Source: Rhodomicrobium lacus
GTDB taxonomy: Bacteria > Pseudomonadota > Alphaproteobacteria > Rhizobiales > Rhodomicrobiaceae
Reading direction: 5' to 3'
Assembly: GCF_003992725.1 (NCBI RefSeq)
Contig: NZ_RZNF01000012.1
Span: 62,001 to 126,000, forward strand
DNA: 64,000 nt
A model generated the notes under the pieces. It was given only the letters and a program-made list of their open reading frames with translations. It was not told where the DNA came from and made no database searches. Below are positions 1 through 9,808 of this stretch, piece by piece. Positions within the stretch are counted from its first letter, which is position 1. Every line of letters begins with the position of its first letter. A program made the translations under genes and the position numbers.

Positions 1-2664
1 ATCATGGTGGACATTGATCCGGTTGCCCTGCTTGCGCACGGCCTGCGTCCGACAGACATTGTAAATGCCGTCAATGCCCAGAACCTCACTGTTCCGGCCG
101 GCGACGCCAAGATCGGCGACCGGCAGTATATCGTCAGCGTCAATTCCCAGCCGCCCAACATGGAGGCGCTGAACAACATTCCGATCCGGCAGGTGAACGG
201 CGCGACCATCTATCTGCGCGATGTCGGCAATGTCCGAGACGCATGGGCCGTGCAGCAGAACATCGTGCGCGCCGAAGGCAAGCGCAGTGTACTCCTGACC
301 GTCATCAAGAATGGCGATGCTTCCACGCTTGACGTTGTGAACGGCGTCAAGGCGGCGCTTCCCGCGATCCGGGCAGCCGCGCCACCCGGAATGGAAATCA
401 AGGAACTGTTCGATCAGTCGGTTTTCGTCTCGAACTCCATCGACGGAGTCTTGCGCGAGGCAGCGATCGCGGCGGGGCTCACGGCGCTGATGATCCTTGT
501 TTTTCTTGGAAGCTGGCGGTCGACGCTGATCGTGCTGATCTCGATCCCGCTGTCCATTCTGACATCCATTGCGATCCTCTCCGCGCTCGGCGAAACGATC
601 AACACCATGACGCTCGGCGGACTGGCGCTCGCTGTCGGCATCCTCGTGGACGACTCGACCGTTACCATCGAAAACACGCATCGCGTGCTCGAAGAAGGCA
701 TGGAATACGACAGGGGGATCGAGGAAGGCGCGGCGGGCATAGCGCTGCCGACGCTTGTCTCGACGCTGGCGATCTCCTGCGTGTTTGTGTCGGTGGTCTT
801 CCTGCAGGGCGCGCCGCGCTACCTGTTTTCGCCGCAGGGCTTCGCGGTCGTTTTCGCCATGCTTGCATCATACGGCATCTCGCGAACGCTTGTGCCGATC
901 GTCAACCGCTTCCTTCTGCGAAAGGAATACGAGCCGGGCTATCGTGAGAGCCTCGGCGTCTTCGGCCGGTTTTCGGATTTGTTCAATCGCGGTTTCGAAA
1001 ATTTCCGCAATTTTTACGCCTGGCTGCTCGAAGGCATTATTCGGGCCCGTTTCGTGATACCCGTGATCGCACTGGCGGCCCTGACGGGGGCCGGTTATCT
1101 CGCGACCTTTGTCGGGCGCGACTTTTTCCCGACCGTCGATGCGGGGCTGATCCAGCTACACGTGCGCGCCCCGGCGCGCATGCGCATCGAGGATACGGAG
1201 AAGTATTTCCAGCGCATCGAGGATCGCATCCGGGATTTGATCCCGGAATCCGAGCGCGATCTCATCCTCGACAACATCGGCCTCCCCGCGCGTGCCTATA
1301 ATCTTGCCTTCACCGACGGCAGCACCATCGGGGTGAACGACGGCCTCATCCAGATCTCGTTGAAGGAAGGCCACCGGCCGACCAGCGAACACATCGCCCG
1401 GCTGCGGCGCGAATTGCCCGAAGCTTTTCCGGACGTATTGTTTTACTTCCAGGCCGCCGACATGGTGACGCAGATCCTGAATTTCGGCGTGGCGACGCAG
1501 ATCGATTTGCAAATCCAGGGCCGCGATCCGCAAAACGTCGAGCTTATCAAGGAAGCGCTCAAGCGGATGTCCAGCATTCCCGGCGTCGTGGACTCGCACA
1601 TTCATCAGGAGCTTGACGCGCCCAACCTCTACTTCGACATCGACAGGAGCCGCGCACAGGGGCTGACACTTCAGGCGTCCCAGATCGTCAGCGACATGAC
1701 CATCAGCCTCAGTTCATCGCAGCAGGTCTCTCCAAACTTCTGGACCGACCCGGCCCAACAGAACCCTTACTACCTCGCGGTGCAGACTCCGGAGCGCCTC
1801 GTCTCCACCGTGAACGATTTGCAGAACACGTCAATCGCCGCTGCGGGAGGGAGCGCGCAATCTCCCATTCCGAACACGCTCGGCAACGTGGCGACGATGT
1901 CCCGGCGCTATATCCCGTCGGTCATCAACCACAACAACGTGAACCCGGTGTTCGACGTTTATGCGAGTGTCGCAAGCCGCGATCTCGGCAGCGTCTCGTC
2001 CGCAATTAACAAGATCATCGAGGACATCAAACCGCAGCTGAAGCCTGGCAACACGATTTCGTTGCAGGGGCAGGCGGCGAGCATGGATTCGGCGTTCAGC
2101 CGCTTCACCATCGGGCTCCTCTTTGCCGCCGTGTTTGTTTACCTCCTCATGGTGGTAAACTTTCAGGACTTCCTCGATCCCCTTGCTGTCATCCTCGGCC
2201 TTCCGGGCGTGGCTTGCGGAATTGTGCTGATGCTGTTCGTCACGGGAACCACGCTCAGCGTTCCCTCGCTCATGGGGGCGATCATGGCGATTGGCGTCGC
2301 ATCGGCGAATTCGATCCTGCTCGTCACTTTCGCGCGCGAGCGCCTTCTGGAAGGCATGCACCCGATGGAGGCAGCCGTGGCGGCTGGCCGAACACGCCTT
2401 CGACCGGTGCTGATGACGGCGAGCGCGATGATCGTCGGCATGCTGCCGATGGCCCTCGGCGGACCGGGCGAGGAGCAGAATGCCGTGCTGGCTCGAGCCG
2501 TCATCGGCGGTCTTCTCGTGGGGACGGTTACAACGCTTCTCGTCGTCCCCTACATCTACACCACCATCCACGCCTTGAAGGAGCGCGTCCAAGGCCCGCA
2601 ACAAGGCGGCAAACGCCTGAGCCGAGACGACACCCCGATGGCGCAGCACGGAGGTACCGCATGA
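1..2664 (+). CDS. RND-family efflux pump inner-membrane subunit (5' truncated by window edge)
   Basis: This is a proton-driven multidrug or solute exporter of the resistance-nodulation-division family in the inner membrane. The frame is open at base 1, so the gene starts upstream. About 887 residues are visible against roughly 1,040 for the family, so the first transmembrane helix and part of the porter domain are missing. Near visible residues 145-230 come clustered membrane helices and the GILVDDSTVTIEN stretch, with the paired aspartates of helix 4 that relay protons. A second porter domain and a second helix bundle follow, and the tail is hydrophilic. The stop overlaps the ATG of the adaptor gene (ATGA), so the two are translationally coupled. 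No outer-membrane channel gene follows. The substrate cannot be read from sequence. Confidence 0.93.
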   Translation: MMVDIDPVALLAHGLRPTDIVNAVNAQNLTVPAGDAKIGDRQYIVSVNSQPPNMEALNNIPIRQVNGATIYLRDVGNVRDAWAVQQNIVRAEGKRSVLLTVIKNGDASTLDVVNGVKAALPAIRAAAPPGMEIKELFDQSVFVSNSIDGVLREAAIAAGLTALMILVFLGSWRSTLIVLISIPLSILTSIAILSALGETINTMTLGGLALAVGILVDDSTVTIENTHRVLEEGMEYDRGIEEGAAGIALPTLVSTLAISCVFVSVVFLQGAPRYLFSPQGFAVVFAMLASYGISRTLVPIVNRFLLRKEYEPGYRESLGVFGRFSDLFNRGFENFRNFYAWLLEGIIRARFVIPVIALAALTGAGYLATFVGRDFFPTVDAGLIQLHVRAPARMRIEDTEKYFQRIEDRIRDLIPESERDLILDNIGLPARAYNLAFTDGSTIGVNDGLIQISLKEGHRPTSEHIARLRRELPEAFPDVLFYFQAADMVTQILNFGVATQIDLQIQGRDPQNVELIKEALKRMSSIPGVVDSHIHQELDAPNLYFDIDRSRAQGLTLQASQIVSDMTISLSSSQQVSPNFWTDPAQQNPYYLAVQTPERLVSTVNDLQNTSIAAAGGSAQSPIPNTLGNVATMSRRYIPSVINHNNVNPVFDVYASVASRDLGSVSSAINKIIEDIKPQLKPGNTISLQGQAASMDSAFSRFTIGLLFAAVFVYLLMVVNFQDFLDPLAVILGLPGVACGIVLMLFVTGTTLSVPSLMGAIMAIGVASANSILLVTFARERLLEGMHPMEAAVAAGRTRLRPVLMTASAMIVGMLPMALGGPGEEQNAVLARAVIGGLLVGTVTTLLVVPYIYTTIHALKERVQGPQQGGKRLSRDDTPMAQHGGTA

Positions 2665-4238
2665 ACGAATACCGAAGCGGCGAATTTGGCACGGCGAACC
2701 GCGATGGCGAGCGCCATGACGAGAACCGCGAGGTGGGTAGCCCCGACGAAGCAAACTCCGTGCGCCTCGAAGCGGACGGAGCAAAACAAACAGGCCAAGG
2801 CGCCCCCAAAAGATATTGGGGGCGCCGCATCGTCCTGGCGATTGTCGTTCTTGTCGTGGCTGGAGCCCTCGGCGTCGTTGTGAACGCCGGGTTCGACCGT
2901 CACGCGGCGAGCGAAGCAGCCGCACGGCAGGAACTCGTCGGGCGGCAAAATCGAGTACCCGCGCTTCGCATCGAAAAAGTGAAGGCGGTTGACACACCGA
3001 AGGAGGTGCGCCTCCCAGCGACCACGCAAGCTTTCGAATCCGCGACGCTTTTCGCGCGCCAGAGCGGCTATATCGAGAAGCGTTTCGTGGATATCGGCTC
3101 AAGGGTGAAGGCGGGCGAGTTGCTTGCCCTGATTTCAGCGCCCGAGGTCGACGACCAGCTCAATCAGGCGCGCGCTCAGCTGAAGCAGATGGTGGCCACG
3201 CTCGAACAGGTGACAGCGCAGCGCGACCTCGCGAACGTTACCAATCAGCGTAATGCGCCGCTCGTCCGCGAAGGCTGGCAGACAAAGCAGAGCGGCGACC
3301 AGACGCGCCTCACCCTTGCGGCGCAGAACGCGGCCGTGAACGTCGCCAACGCGAACATTGAAGCGCAGAAAGCGCAGATTTCGCGGCTCGAACGCATGCA
3401 ATCCTATGAGCGCGTGACTGCTCCGTTCGACGGCGTGATAACCCAGCGCAGCATCGATACCGGGAGCCTTGTCACGGCTGACACCTCTTCCGGCTCGCCG
3501 CTTTTCTCCATCGCGCGCGACAACGTGTTGCGCGTGCAGGTGCACGTCCCGCAGGACGTCGCCTTGCAATTGAAGCCGGGAATGGAGGCGGCGCTGGACG
3601 TGCCCGAATTGCCGGGCCGGAGGTTCGTGGGCGAAGTGGCGCGAACGGCGACCGCGCTTGACGCAAACAGCCGCACGCTGCTGGTCGAGGTGGACATCAA
3701 GAATGCTGACTACAAGCTATCGCCCGGGCTTTACGGAACAGTCCGGTTCGATGTGCCGAGACCCGTGCCCATCATGATGATTCCGTCTTCCGCGCTCATC
3801 TTCGATCAGCACGGCACAAGGGTGGCCACGAACGTGGACGGGGTGGCGCGCCTCCATAAGGTTACCCTCGGTGACGATGAAGGCGCGAAGGTCCAAATCA
3901 TTGGCGGTCTTGCGCCGGGGCAAAATCTGATCGTGAACCCGCCAGCCGGCATCGAGAATGGAGCGAAGATAGCGGTTGCCGCGCCGGCTCATCCGGTACC
4001 GGAAGCAGCGGCTTCCGCTTCCCATGTCACGCAGGCGGCACAACCTTCAGAGAGAAGCGATAATGCTTCGCTGCGCGATACTGGTCTGGTGCCCCTGCCT
4101 GCGCCGAAAGGCGCGGAAGCGAATAATGTCGGCGCTGAATCTGCCGCTAGGACCGAAGTTGAGCGAGTGAAGCCGGGTGTGGCGGCCAGCACGCCCAGTT
4201 TTCGGCGAGGCGGCGACGAAGCCCACCAGTCACGTTGA
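2661..4238 (+). CDS. RND efflux periplasmic adaptor (membrane fusion protein)
   Basis: This is a periplasmic adaptor of about 525 residues that links the RND pump to an outer-membrane channel. The first 50 or so residues are hydrophilic and cytoplasmic. One membrane anchor follows at about residues 54-73 (RRIVLAIVVLVVAGALGVVV). Next come the half-lipoyl and coiled-coil hairpin segments (FARQSGYIEKRF, then long Gln/Ala-rich helices), a second lipoyl half (YERVTAPFDGVITQR) and a beta-barrel. The last ~95 residues are Ala/Pro-rich and extend past the normal family end. The start is set by the 4-bp overlap with the pump stop codon. A longer frame is open upstream but lies inside the pump gene and is not used. 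Confidence 0.9.
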   Translation: MNEYRSGEFGTANRDGERHDENREVGSPDEANSVRLEADGAKQTGQGAPKRYWGRRIVLAIVVLVVAGALGVVVNAGFDRHAASEAAARQELVGRQNRVPALRIEKVKAVDTPKEVRLPATTQAFESATLFARQSGYIEKRFVDIGSRVKAGELLALISAPEVDDQLNQARAQLKQMVATLEQVTAQRDLANVTNQRNAPLVREGWQTKQSGDQTRLTLAAQNAAVNVANANIEAQKAQISRLERMQSYERVTAPFDGVITQRSIDTGSLVTADTSSGSPLFSIARDNVLRVQVHVPQDVALQLKPGMEAALDVPELPGRRFVGEVARTATALDANSRTLLVEVDIKNADYKLSPGLYGTVRFDVPRPVPIMMIPSSALIFDQHGTRVATNVDGVARLHKVTLGDDEGAKVQIIGGLAPGQNLIVNPPAGIENGAKIAVAAPAHPVPEAAASASHVTQAAQPSERSDNASLRDTGLVPLPAPKGAEANNVGAESAARTEVERVKPGVAASTPSFRRGGDEAHQSR

Positions 4239-4399
4239 GACGCGGATCCCAGCACCAAGCCCGATCGTGCACAGAAGTGCCATGGCAAAGACCGCCATCA
4301 GCCAGCTCGCCGGGGCCGACGGCAAGAAGGGTCTGAGCCGCAGCGCAAGCGGCGCGTAGAGGAGCAGCCCATCCTCAAGCTTGACAAGGGGTATATAAT

Positions 4400-4421
4400 C
4401 GTATTCTTGTACCATAATACC
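4400..4421. promoter_or_regulatory. 22-bp palindromic operator candidate upstream of gcdH (site 1)
   Basis: This is an imperfect 22-bp inverted repeat of the form GGTA-WW-N3-GTAC-N3-WW-TACC, with three mismatched pairs between its arms. It sits 19 bp before the gcdH ATG. It matches the site upstream of had (28271-28292) at 19 of 22 positions in the same strand orientation, sharing GTACC and TAATACC. A TTGACA lies at 4381-4386, but no -10 box at normal spacing is convincing: TATAAT at 4394-4399 is only 7 bp away and TATTCT at 4402-4407 is 15 bp away. A dimeric repressor site over the core promoter is the inference. Confidence 0.6.
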
Positions 4422-4440
4422 ATTTATAGGAGATCCGCCC

Positions 4441-5628
4441 ATGTCCGTCGGCAAGAACGCTTTTCACTGGGATGATCCGCTCTTGCTCGAAGACGCCCTG
4501 ACGGAAGAGGAAACGATGGTTCGCGATTCCGCGCGATCCTACTGTCAGGAACAGTTGCTCCCGCGCATCCGCGAGGCGAACCGGCATGAAGTCTTCGATT
4601 GCGCGGTCATGGCGGAGATGGGCAGTCTCGGCTTTCTCGGTTCGACGCTGCCCGAGACTTACGGCGGCGCAGCCGTGAACTACGTCTGTTACGGTCTCAT
4701 TGCACGAGAGGTCGAGCGCGTGGACTCCGGCTACCGCTCGGCTATGAGCGTGCAGTCGTCGCTCGTGATGTACCCCATCTACGCCTATGGCTCCGAGGAC
4801 CAGCGCCGCAAATACCTGCCAAAACTCGCTCGTGGTGAGTGGATCGGGTGTTTCGGCCTGACAGAGCCGGATGCTGGCTCGGACCCCGGCAGCATGAAAA
4901 CCCGCGCGCGCAAGACGGATGGCGGGTGGATCCTCTCAGGCTCCAAGATCTGGATCACCAATTCGCCCGTTGCCGATGTGTTCATCGTGTGGGCAAAGGA
5001 TGACGGCGGTATCATCAGAGGCTTCATTCTCGAAAAAGGGATGAAGGGGCTTTCCGCTCCCAAGATCGAAGGCAAGTTCTCGCTGCGTGCCTCCGTCACC
5101 GGCGAAATTGTCATGGAGAGCGTTTTCGTTCCCGACGAGAACAGACTTCCGAATGTGGAAGGACTGAAAGGCCCGTTCGGCTGCCTCAACCGTGCGCGCT
5201 ACGGCATCGCCTGGGGCGTGCTGGGCGCGGCCGAGTTCTGCTTCCATGCGTCGCGGCAATACACGCTCGACCGCAAGCAGTTCGGGCGGCCGCTGGCCAA
5301 CACCCAGCTCGTTCAACTGAAACTCGCCAACATGGAAACCGAGATTGCGCTCGGGCTTCATGCGTGTCTCAGGCTCGGACGCCTCTTCGATGAACAGAAG
5401 ATGGCGCCTGAGATGATCTCCATGCTGAAGCGCAACAATTGCGGCAAGGCGCTCGACATCGCGCGCGTCGCGCGGGATATGCACGGCGGCAACGGCATTT
5501 CCGACGAGTTTCACGTCATTCGCCATGCGATGAACCTTGAGGCCGTCAACACCTATGAAGGAACGCACGACGTTCACGCGCTGATCCTCGGGCGTGCGAT
5601 CACCGGCCTCAGCGCGTTCGGCGGTTGA
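4441..5628 (+). CDS. gcdH: Glutaryl-CoA dehydrogenase (decarboxylating acyl-CoA dehydrogenase)
   Basis: This is an FAD enzyme of 395 residues that oxidises and decarboxylates glutaryl-CoA to crotonyl-CoA, passing electrons to electron-transfer flavoprotein. It has the acyl-CoA dehydrogenase N-terminal helical domain, the middle beta domain ([16 protein letters not shown]) and the C-terminal helical domain. The catalytic glutamate falls in [20 protein letters not shown] (Glu at about 373), the typical glutaryl-CoA dehydrogenase form of this motif. Its role follows from context: the benzoyl-CoA pathway ends in glutaryl-CoA, and the other enzymes for that route lie 11-24 kb downstream. The operator-like palindrome in its promoter also occurs upstream of had. 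The ATG has AGGAG-like purines (4428-4433) ahead of it. Confidence 0.9.
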   Translation: MSVGKNAFHWDDPLLLEDALTEEETMVRDSARSYCQEQLLPRIREANRHEVFDCAVMAEMGSLGFLGSTLPETYGGAAVNYVCYGLIAREVERVDSGYRSAMSVQSSLVMYPIYAYGSEDQRRKYLPKLARGEWIGCFGLTEPDAGSDPGSMKTRARKTDGGWILSGSKIWITNSPVADVFIVWAKDDGGIIRGFILEKGMKGLSAPKIEGKFSLRASVTGEIVMESVFVPDENRLPNVEGLKGPFGCLNRARYGIAWGVLGAAEFCFHASRQYTLDRKQFGRPLANTQLVQLKLANMETEIALGLHACLRLGRLFDEQKMAPEMISMLKRNNCGKALDIARVARDMHGGNGISDEFHVIRHAMNLEAVNTYEGTHDVHALILGRAITGLSAFGG

Positions 5629-5631
5629 TCC

Positions 5632-6717
5632 ATGGAAACATGCTCGACATCCCCGCTCGAAGCGCGCCCGCGCCTCGAGACGACTGGTGAGACGTCGCCG
5701 CGCGCGCCAGCGAGCACTCAGCTTCAGAAGCCTCCCGAGGGTTCGCTCGTCGAGGTAGCGGACGGCGTTTTCTGGGCACGGATGCCTCTGCCCTTTACGC
5801 TCGATCACGTGAATGTCTGGCTGCTGCGCGACGGCGAGGGCTTCACCCTGATCGATACGGGGATGGCCGATGCAAGAACGCGAGGCCTGTGGCAGCGGAT
5901 CTTCAAAGATCAGCTTGGCGAGATGCCCATCACCCGGCTGATCTGCACCCATCACCACCCGGACCACATGGGCCTTTCGACCTGGCTTCATGCGCGGTTC
6001 GGCGTGAGAATGACTGCCACCGTCGGGGAATGGACCTATGGGCGCCTTGGCTGGCTTGAAAGCGGCGAAGACTTCCTTTCACTGGCAAGCGATCACTACA
6101 TCCGTTTCGGACTTCGTGACGAGCCGCTTCGTCTGGCGATAGCCGAAGGCAACAATTACCGCAGATATGTGGATCCGATCCCGCTCGATTTCTTGAGGAT
6201 CGAGGATGGCGACCGCCTTTCGGTCGGGGGCCGCGAATGGCACGTAATGACCTTCAGCGGACACTCTCCGGAGCACGCCTGCCTGTGGTGTCCGGAAGCC
6301 GACGTGCTGATTTCCGGCGATCAGGTTCTTCCGAAGATCAGCCCGACGATCGGGGTCTGGAGCAACGAACCCGAGGCCAATCCGCTCGCGGGATTCTTCG
6401 CCTCGCTGGACCACCTGATGACGCTATCGGACAGCGCGCTGGTCTTGCCGTCGCACGGGCTTCCGTTCACCGGGTTGCGGCAGCGTTGCAGGGCGTTGAA
6501 GGCGCATCACGACGAACGGCTGAAGCATACACTGGACAGCTGCAGCGATCCGTCATCGGGCGCGGATGTCATGGAGGAGCTTTTCCCGCGCATGCTTAGC
6601 GGCCACGATCTCCTTTTTGCCGTCGCGGAGACGCTGTCGCATCTCAATTATCTCGTCGCGGAGGGATACATAGAATGTAGCGTTGAGAAACAAAATATCA
6701 AATATAAAACGAAATAA
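5632..6717 (+). CDS. Metallo-beta-lactamase-fold hydrolase in the benzoate cluster
   Basis: This is a soluble 361-residue metallo-beta-lactamase-superfamily protein. It has the dimetal motif THHHPDHMG near residue 105, a second histidine in SGHSPEH, the bridging aspartate in ISGDQVLP and the late histidine in LPSHGLPF, so the active site appears intact. The first ~40 residues are a low-complexity Thr/Pro/Ala leader before the fold. The gene begins 3 bp after the gcdH stop and must share its transcript, so it is probably under the same operator. It could be a thioesterase that releases free CoA from stalled pathway intermediates, but that is a guess from context. No substrate is visible. Confidence 0.85.
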   Translation: METCSTSPLEARPRLETTGETSPRAPASTQLQKPPEGSLVEVADGVFWARMPLPFTLDHVNVWLLRDGEGFTLIDTGMADARTRGLWQRIFKDQLGEMPITRLICTHHHPDHMGLSTWLHARFGVRMTATVGEWTYGRLGWLESGEDFLSLASDHYIRFGLRDEPLRLAIAEGNNYRRYVDPIPLDFLRIEDGDRLSVGGREWHVMTFSGHSPEHACLWCPEADVLISGDQVLPKISPTIGVWSNEPEANPLAGFFASLDHLMTLSDSALVLPSHGLPFTGLRQRCRALKAHHDERLKHTLDSCSDPSSGADVMEELFPRMLSGHDLLFAVAETLSHLNYLVAEGYIECSVEKQNIKYKTK

Positions 6718-6729
6718 TTGCATTTATTA

Positions 6730-6747
6730 CCCTGAATGATATCAGGG
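6730..6747. promoter_or_regulatory. Small inverted repeat between the hydrolase and the porin
   Basis: CCCTGA and TCAGGG flank a 6-bp AT-rich loop, 12 bp after the hydrolase stop and about 60 bp before the porin ATG. No T-run follows, so it could be a weak terminator or a protein-binding site. It lacks the GTAC centre of the 22-bp benzoate sites. Confidence 0.3.
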
Positions 6748-6810
6748 ACGATGCAAACCGGCTCGATCGGCTGTCGAACCGGTAAATAAAGGGCACTTAG
6801 GGGTGGGGAA

Positions 6811-8241
6811 ATGACGAAGAGAAATGCGCGCCTTCGCGGCGCGAGCGGGCTGTTTGCGTGCGCAGCGACGGCGTTGGTGATGCTGTCGCCGGCCAGTGCG
6901 GCGGATTACTGGATCGATACGATCAAGGATCCGCTGCCCGAGAAACTCAGTTGGAAGGGTATCACCGTGTACGGCGTCATCGACGTCAACTACACGTGGC
7001 AGTCCAAGGGCCAGCCATTCGACGACGATCTCTATCCCGGCACCATTTACGGTCTGCTTGGAGCACCCGGCGCTCACAAGGCCTATTGGGGTTTTGCCCA
7101 AAGCGGGCTTTCCCAATCCTCCGTCGGCGTCAAGATCGAAGAGCCGCTGGCCGAGGGGTGGTCTGTCGTCGGAAAATTCGACACCGGTTTCAATCCGCTT
7201 TCGCTTGAGCTTTCCGATGCCTGCGCGAGCGTCTCGAACAATTCCGGGAAATCGCTGCGCCAGCAAAGCGCGAACGTGGACGGCTCACGCTGCGGGCAAG
7301 CCCTCAACGGCTCTGCCTTTGCCGGTATCAGCAACGCGAATTACGGCACGCTGACTTTCGGCCGGCAGAACGCGTTCAATCTCGACTCCGTCATCGCGTA
7401 CGATCCGATGGGAGCCTCGTACGCGTTCTCCTTCATCGGCATGGTTGGCATCACGGCGGGCATGGGGTCTACCGAAGCCGCACGCTGGGACAACTCCATC
7501 CGCTACACCTACAATTTCGGCCCCTTCCACGCAGGCGCGATGTACGCCTTCGGTGCTGAAGACAGCGCCATCCACGCCGATGCCTACGGCCTCAATATCG
7601 GCGGCAAATGGCAGGGGCTTTCCGTCGACGCCGTGTTTGCGCAGGAGAACAGCGTCGTCAATGCAGGCAGACTTCCCAACTTCGAGAAGAATGCGCTGGC
7701 CGCGACCATCACCGACAATACGTCGGCCTCCATCATGGGCAAGTATACCTTCAATCTTGGTGGCGGTTTGAAGGATGCTCCCGGCGACAAGCTGACCGTA
7801 TATGGCGGATATCAGTACACGGTGCTTTCAAACCCCGACAATCCGTTGACCGGTTATCACACGACCATTGGCGGCTACAGGCTGGCGACGATCAACAATC
7901 AGGCTTACCAGACCGACCGCATCCTCAATCTCGTCTTCGCCGGCGCGAAATACGAGATGCCTTCCGGCTGGAGTTTCGCCGCCGGTTGGTATCACTTCAG
8001 CCAGGACTCGTGGGTGGCGCGGTCGCTCACGAATGTTGACAGCGCCAAATGTTCGACCAGCGTTCGGGCAAACTGTAGCGGCGATTACGATCAGGTGTCG
8101 TTCATGGTGGACTACGCCATCAACAAGCATCTCGATGTCTATTCGGGCATTGGCTACACGGCAGGAAGCGACGGCCTCGTGTCCGGCTACCTCGCGGATA
8201 GCGACACCTATGTCGTGACGGGCATGCGCCTGAAGTTCTGA
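6811..8241 (+). CDS. Outer-membrane porin
   Basis: This is a 476-residue beta-barrel porin of the type common in Rhizobiales and Burkholderia-like bacteria. The N-terminus has a Sec signal peptide (Arg/Lys start, Ala/Leu-rich core, cleavage near ASAADYW). The rest shows alternating amphipathic strands, aromatic girdles, YGTLTFGRQN in the early barrel, and a C-terminal strand ending in phenylalanine (TGMRLKF), as outer-membrane insertion requires. Gly/Asn-rich loops lie between. It sits between the hydrolase and the ABC importer of the benzoate block, so it may admit aromatic acids. Specificity cannot be read from sequence. A strong hairpin follows the stop. Confidence 0.87.
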   Translation: MTKRNARLRGASGLFACAATALVMLSPASAADYWIDTIKDPLPEKLSWKGITVYGVIDVNYTWQSKGQPFDDDLYPGTIYGLLGAPGAHKAYWGFAQSGLSQSSVGVKIEEPLAEGWSVVGKFDTGFNPLSLELSDACASVSNNSGKSLRQQSANVDGSRCGQALNGSAFAGISNANYGTLTFGRQNAFNLDSVIAYDPMGASYAFSFIGMVGITAGMGSTEAARWDNSIRYTYNFGPFHAGAMYAFGAEDSAIHADAYGLNIGGKWQGLSVDAVFAQENSVVNAGRLPNFEKNALAATITDNTSASIMGKYTFNLGGGLKDAPGDKLTVYGGYQYTVLSNPDNPLTGYHTTIGGYRLATINNQAYQTDRILNLVFAGAKYEMPSGWSFAAGWYHFSQDSWVARSLTNVDSAKCSTSVRANCSGDYDQVSFMVDYAINKHLDVYSGIGYTAGSDGLVSGYLADSDTYVVTGMRLKF

Positions 8242-8249
8242 CGGCGGGT

Positions 8250-8278
8250 ACCGAACGAGCCAAACCGGCTCGTTCGGT
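8250..8278 (+). terminator. Strong hairpin after the porin gene
   Basis: A perfect 12-bp stem (ACCGAACGAGCC with its complement) closes a 5-base loop 8 bp after the porin stop. The T-run of a classical intrinsic terminator is missing, so it may act as a transcript-end stabiliser or a weak terminator that separates the porin from the importer genes. Confidence 0.6.
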
Positions 8279-8547
8279 TGGATGCTGGCTCACATAAGGT
8301 GAGCTGATCCGTTCAGCTATGAAGTTCGAAAGCCGTTCGGCGATCCAGCGATCACCGAGCAGAGCTGGCCTGCGCCTTGTCGCAGGGACGATCACGCCGA
8401 AGAGGCGCGCCCCTATAGGCAAATTGTTCGGGGGCTTCTTCGGTCCGCACCAGAAGAGGTGAGCACCAAAGCATTAGCGCAAAGGCCCGCAGAGGTCCTG
8501 CCTGACGAACGAAAAAACGAAGCGAAAGCTCAAAAGGGGAGAGGAAC
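8279..8547. other. Intergenic leader before the importer operon
   Basis: No gene is visible here. There is a short imperfect repeat around the paired AGCTGA/TCAGCT words near 8301-8318, and purine-rich sequence (GGGGAGAGGAAC) just before the ATG acts as the ribosome-binding site. No copy of the 22-bp benzoate palindrome was seen. Confidence 0.4.
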
Positions 8548-9732
8548 ATGATCAACAGACGCCGCCTACTGATACTCGCAGGGGCCGCTGGCGCATCCAC
8601 CATCGCAGCACCGTTCGTTCGGCCTTCCTGGGCACAGTCGAACACCCTGAAGATCGGGCTGCTTCTCCCATCCTCGGGTACGTATGCTCCGCTCGGCGAA
8701 GCGATCACCCGCGCGGTGGAGCTTTACGCCAAGCAACAAGAGGGCAAGCTTGCGGGCCGCGACATCGTATTCGTCAAGGTTGACGACGCGTCAGAACCGG
8801 CCAAGGCGACCGAGAATACGACGAAGCTGATTTCCGGCGAGAAAGTCGACGTGCTCGTGGGCACGGTCCACTCGGGCGTTGCCATGGCAATGGCCAAGAT
8901 TGCGCGCGAAGACGGGCTGCCGACCCTCGTTCCGAATGCCGGAGTGGATGCGCTGACGCGAGGCGCCTGCGCTCCAAACATTTTCCGGACTTCGTTCGGT
9001 AACGGACAGATCGGCGATGCGACCGGGCAAGCTATGCTGAAAGCTGGCATAAAGAGGGCCGTCACCGTCACCTGGAAATATGCGGCAGGAGAGGAAATGG
9101 TGGGTGGCTTCAAGAAAGCGTTCATCGCTGGCGGCGGCGAAATCATCAAGGACATCACCCTGCCCTTCCCGGACGTAGAGTTTCAGTCGATCCTCGCAGA
9201 GGTCGGCTCGCTGAAGCCGGACGCGGTCTATTCGTTCTTCGCTGGCGGCGGTGCCTTGAAGTTCATCAAGGACTATGCGGGCGCCAGGCTCAACGAGCGG
9301 ATTCCGCTCTGGGGTCCGGGGTTCCTTACGGACGGCATCGAGAAGGCGGCCGGATCTGCGGGCGACGGCGTCAAGACCGCGCTTCACTACGTCGAGAGCC
9401 TCGACAATCCGGAAAACAAGAAGTTTTCCGAGGAATTCATGGCGGCATACAAGGTGACGCCGGACGTCTATGCCGTACAGGGCTGGGACGCCATGCAGTT
9501 GCTTCGCATCGGCCTGGAAGCGGTCGGCGGCGATACGAAGAAGCGGCCTGAGATGTTGGTCGCGATGCGCAACGCCTCGTTCGACAGCCCGCGTGGACCT
9601 TTCAAACTCGGTCCGTCGCACAACCCCATTCAGAATTTCTACCTGCGCGAATTGCGCGGCGGCGAAAACAAGCTGATCGGGATCGCGGCGGAGAAGCTCG
9701 CTGGCGACACGACCGGCTGCAAGATGACCTGA
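8548..9732 (+). CDS. ABC transporter periplasmic substrate-binding protein (branched-chain/aromatic acid type)
   Basis: This 394-residue periplasmic binding protein belongs to the LivJ-like (Peripla_BP_6) class. The N-terminus has twin arginines (MINRRRLLILAG) followed by a hydrophobic stretch and cleavage near SWAQS, so Tat or Sec export is likely. The mature protein starts with the family pattern TLKIGLLLPSSGTYAPLGEA. It is the first gene of a four-gene importer. Proteins of this class often bind aromatic acids in catabolic clusters, and the flanking genes suggest benzoate or a related acid. The actual ligand is inference. Confidence 0.9.
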   Translation: MINRRRLLILAGAAGASTIAAPFVRPSWAQSNTLKIGLLLPSSGTYAPLGEAITRAVELYAKQQEGKLAGRDIVFVKVDDASEPAKATENTTKLISGEKVDVLVGTVHSGVAMAMAKIAREDGLPTLVPNAGVDALTRGACAPNIFRTSFGNGQIGDATGQAMLKAGIKRAVTVTWKYAAGEEMVGGFKKAFIAGGGEIIKDITLPFPDVEFQSILAEVGSLKPDAVYSFFAGGGALKFIKDYAGARLNERIPLWGPGFLTDGIEKAAGSAGDGVKTALHYVESLDNPENKKFSEEFMAAYKVTPDVYAVQGWDAMQLLRIGLEAVGGDTKKRPEMLVAMRNASFDSPRGPFKLGPSHNPIQNFYLRELRGGENKLIGIAAEKLAGDTTGCKMT

Positions 9733-9808
9733 ACGACGGTCTCGAATTTCTCATTCATCGCGGGGGCGTGTCGATATCGACCGCTCCCGAAGCCCCCGGA
9801 TTGTGTTC

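Noticed and set aside
4381-4399. TTGACA with TATAAT as a classic promoter for gcdH
   Set aside because: The two boxes are only 7 bp apart, too close for a functional pair, though either may be part of another pairing.
4230-4454. A 74-codon minus-strand frame in the RND-gcdH gap
   Set aside because: There is no ribosome-binding site or recognisable motif, and it overlaps the gcdH promoter and operator.
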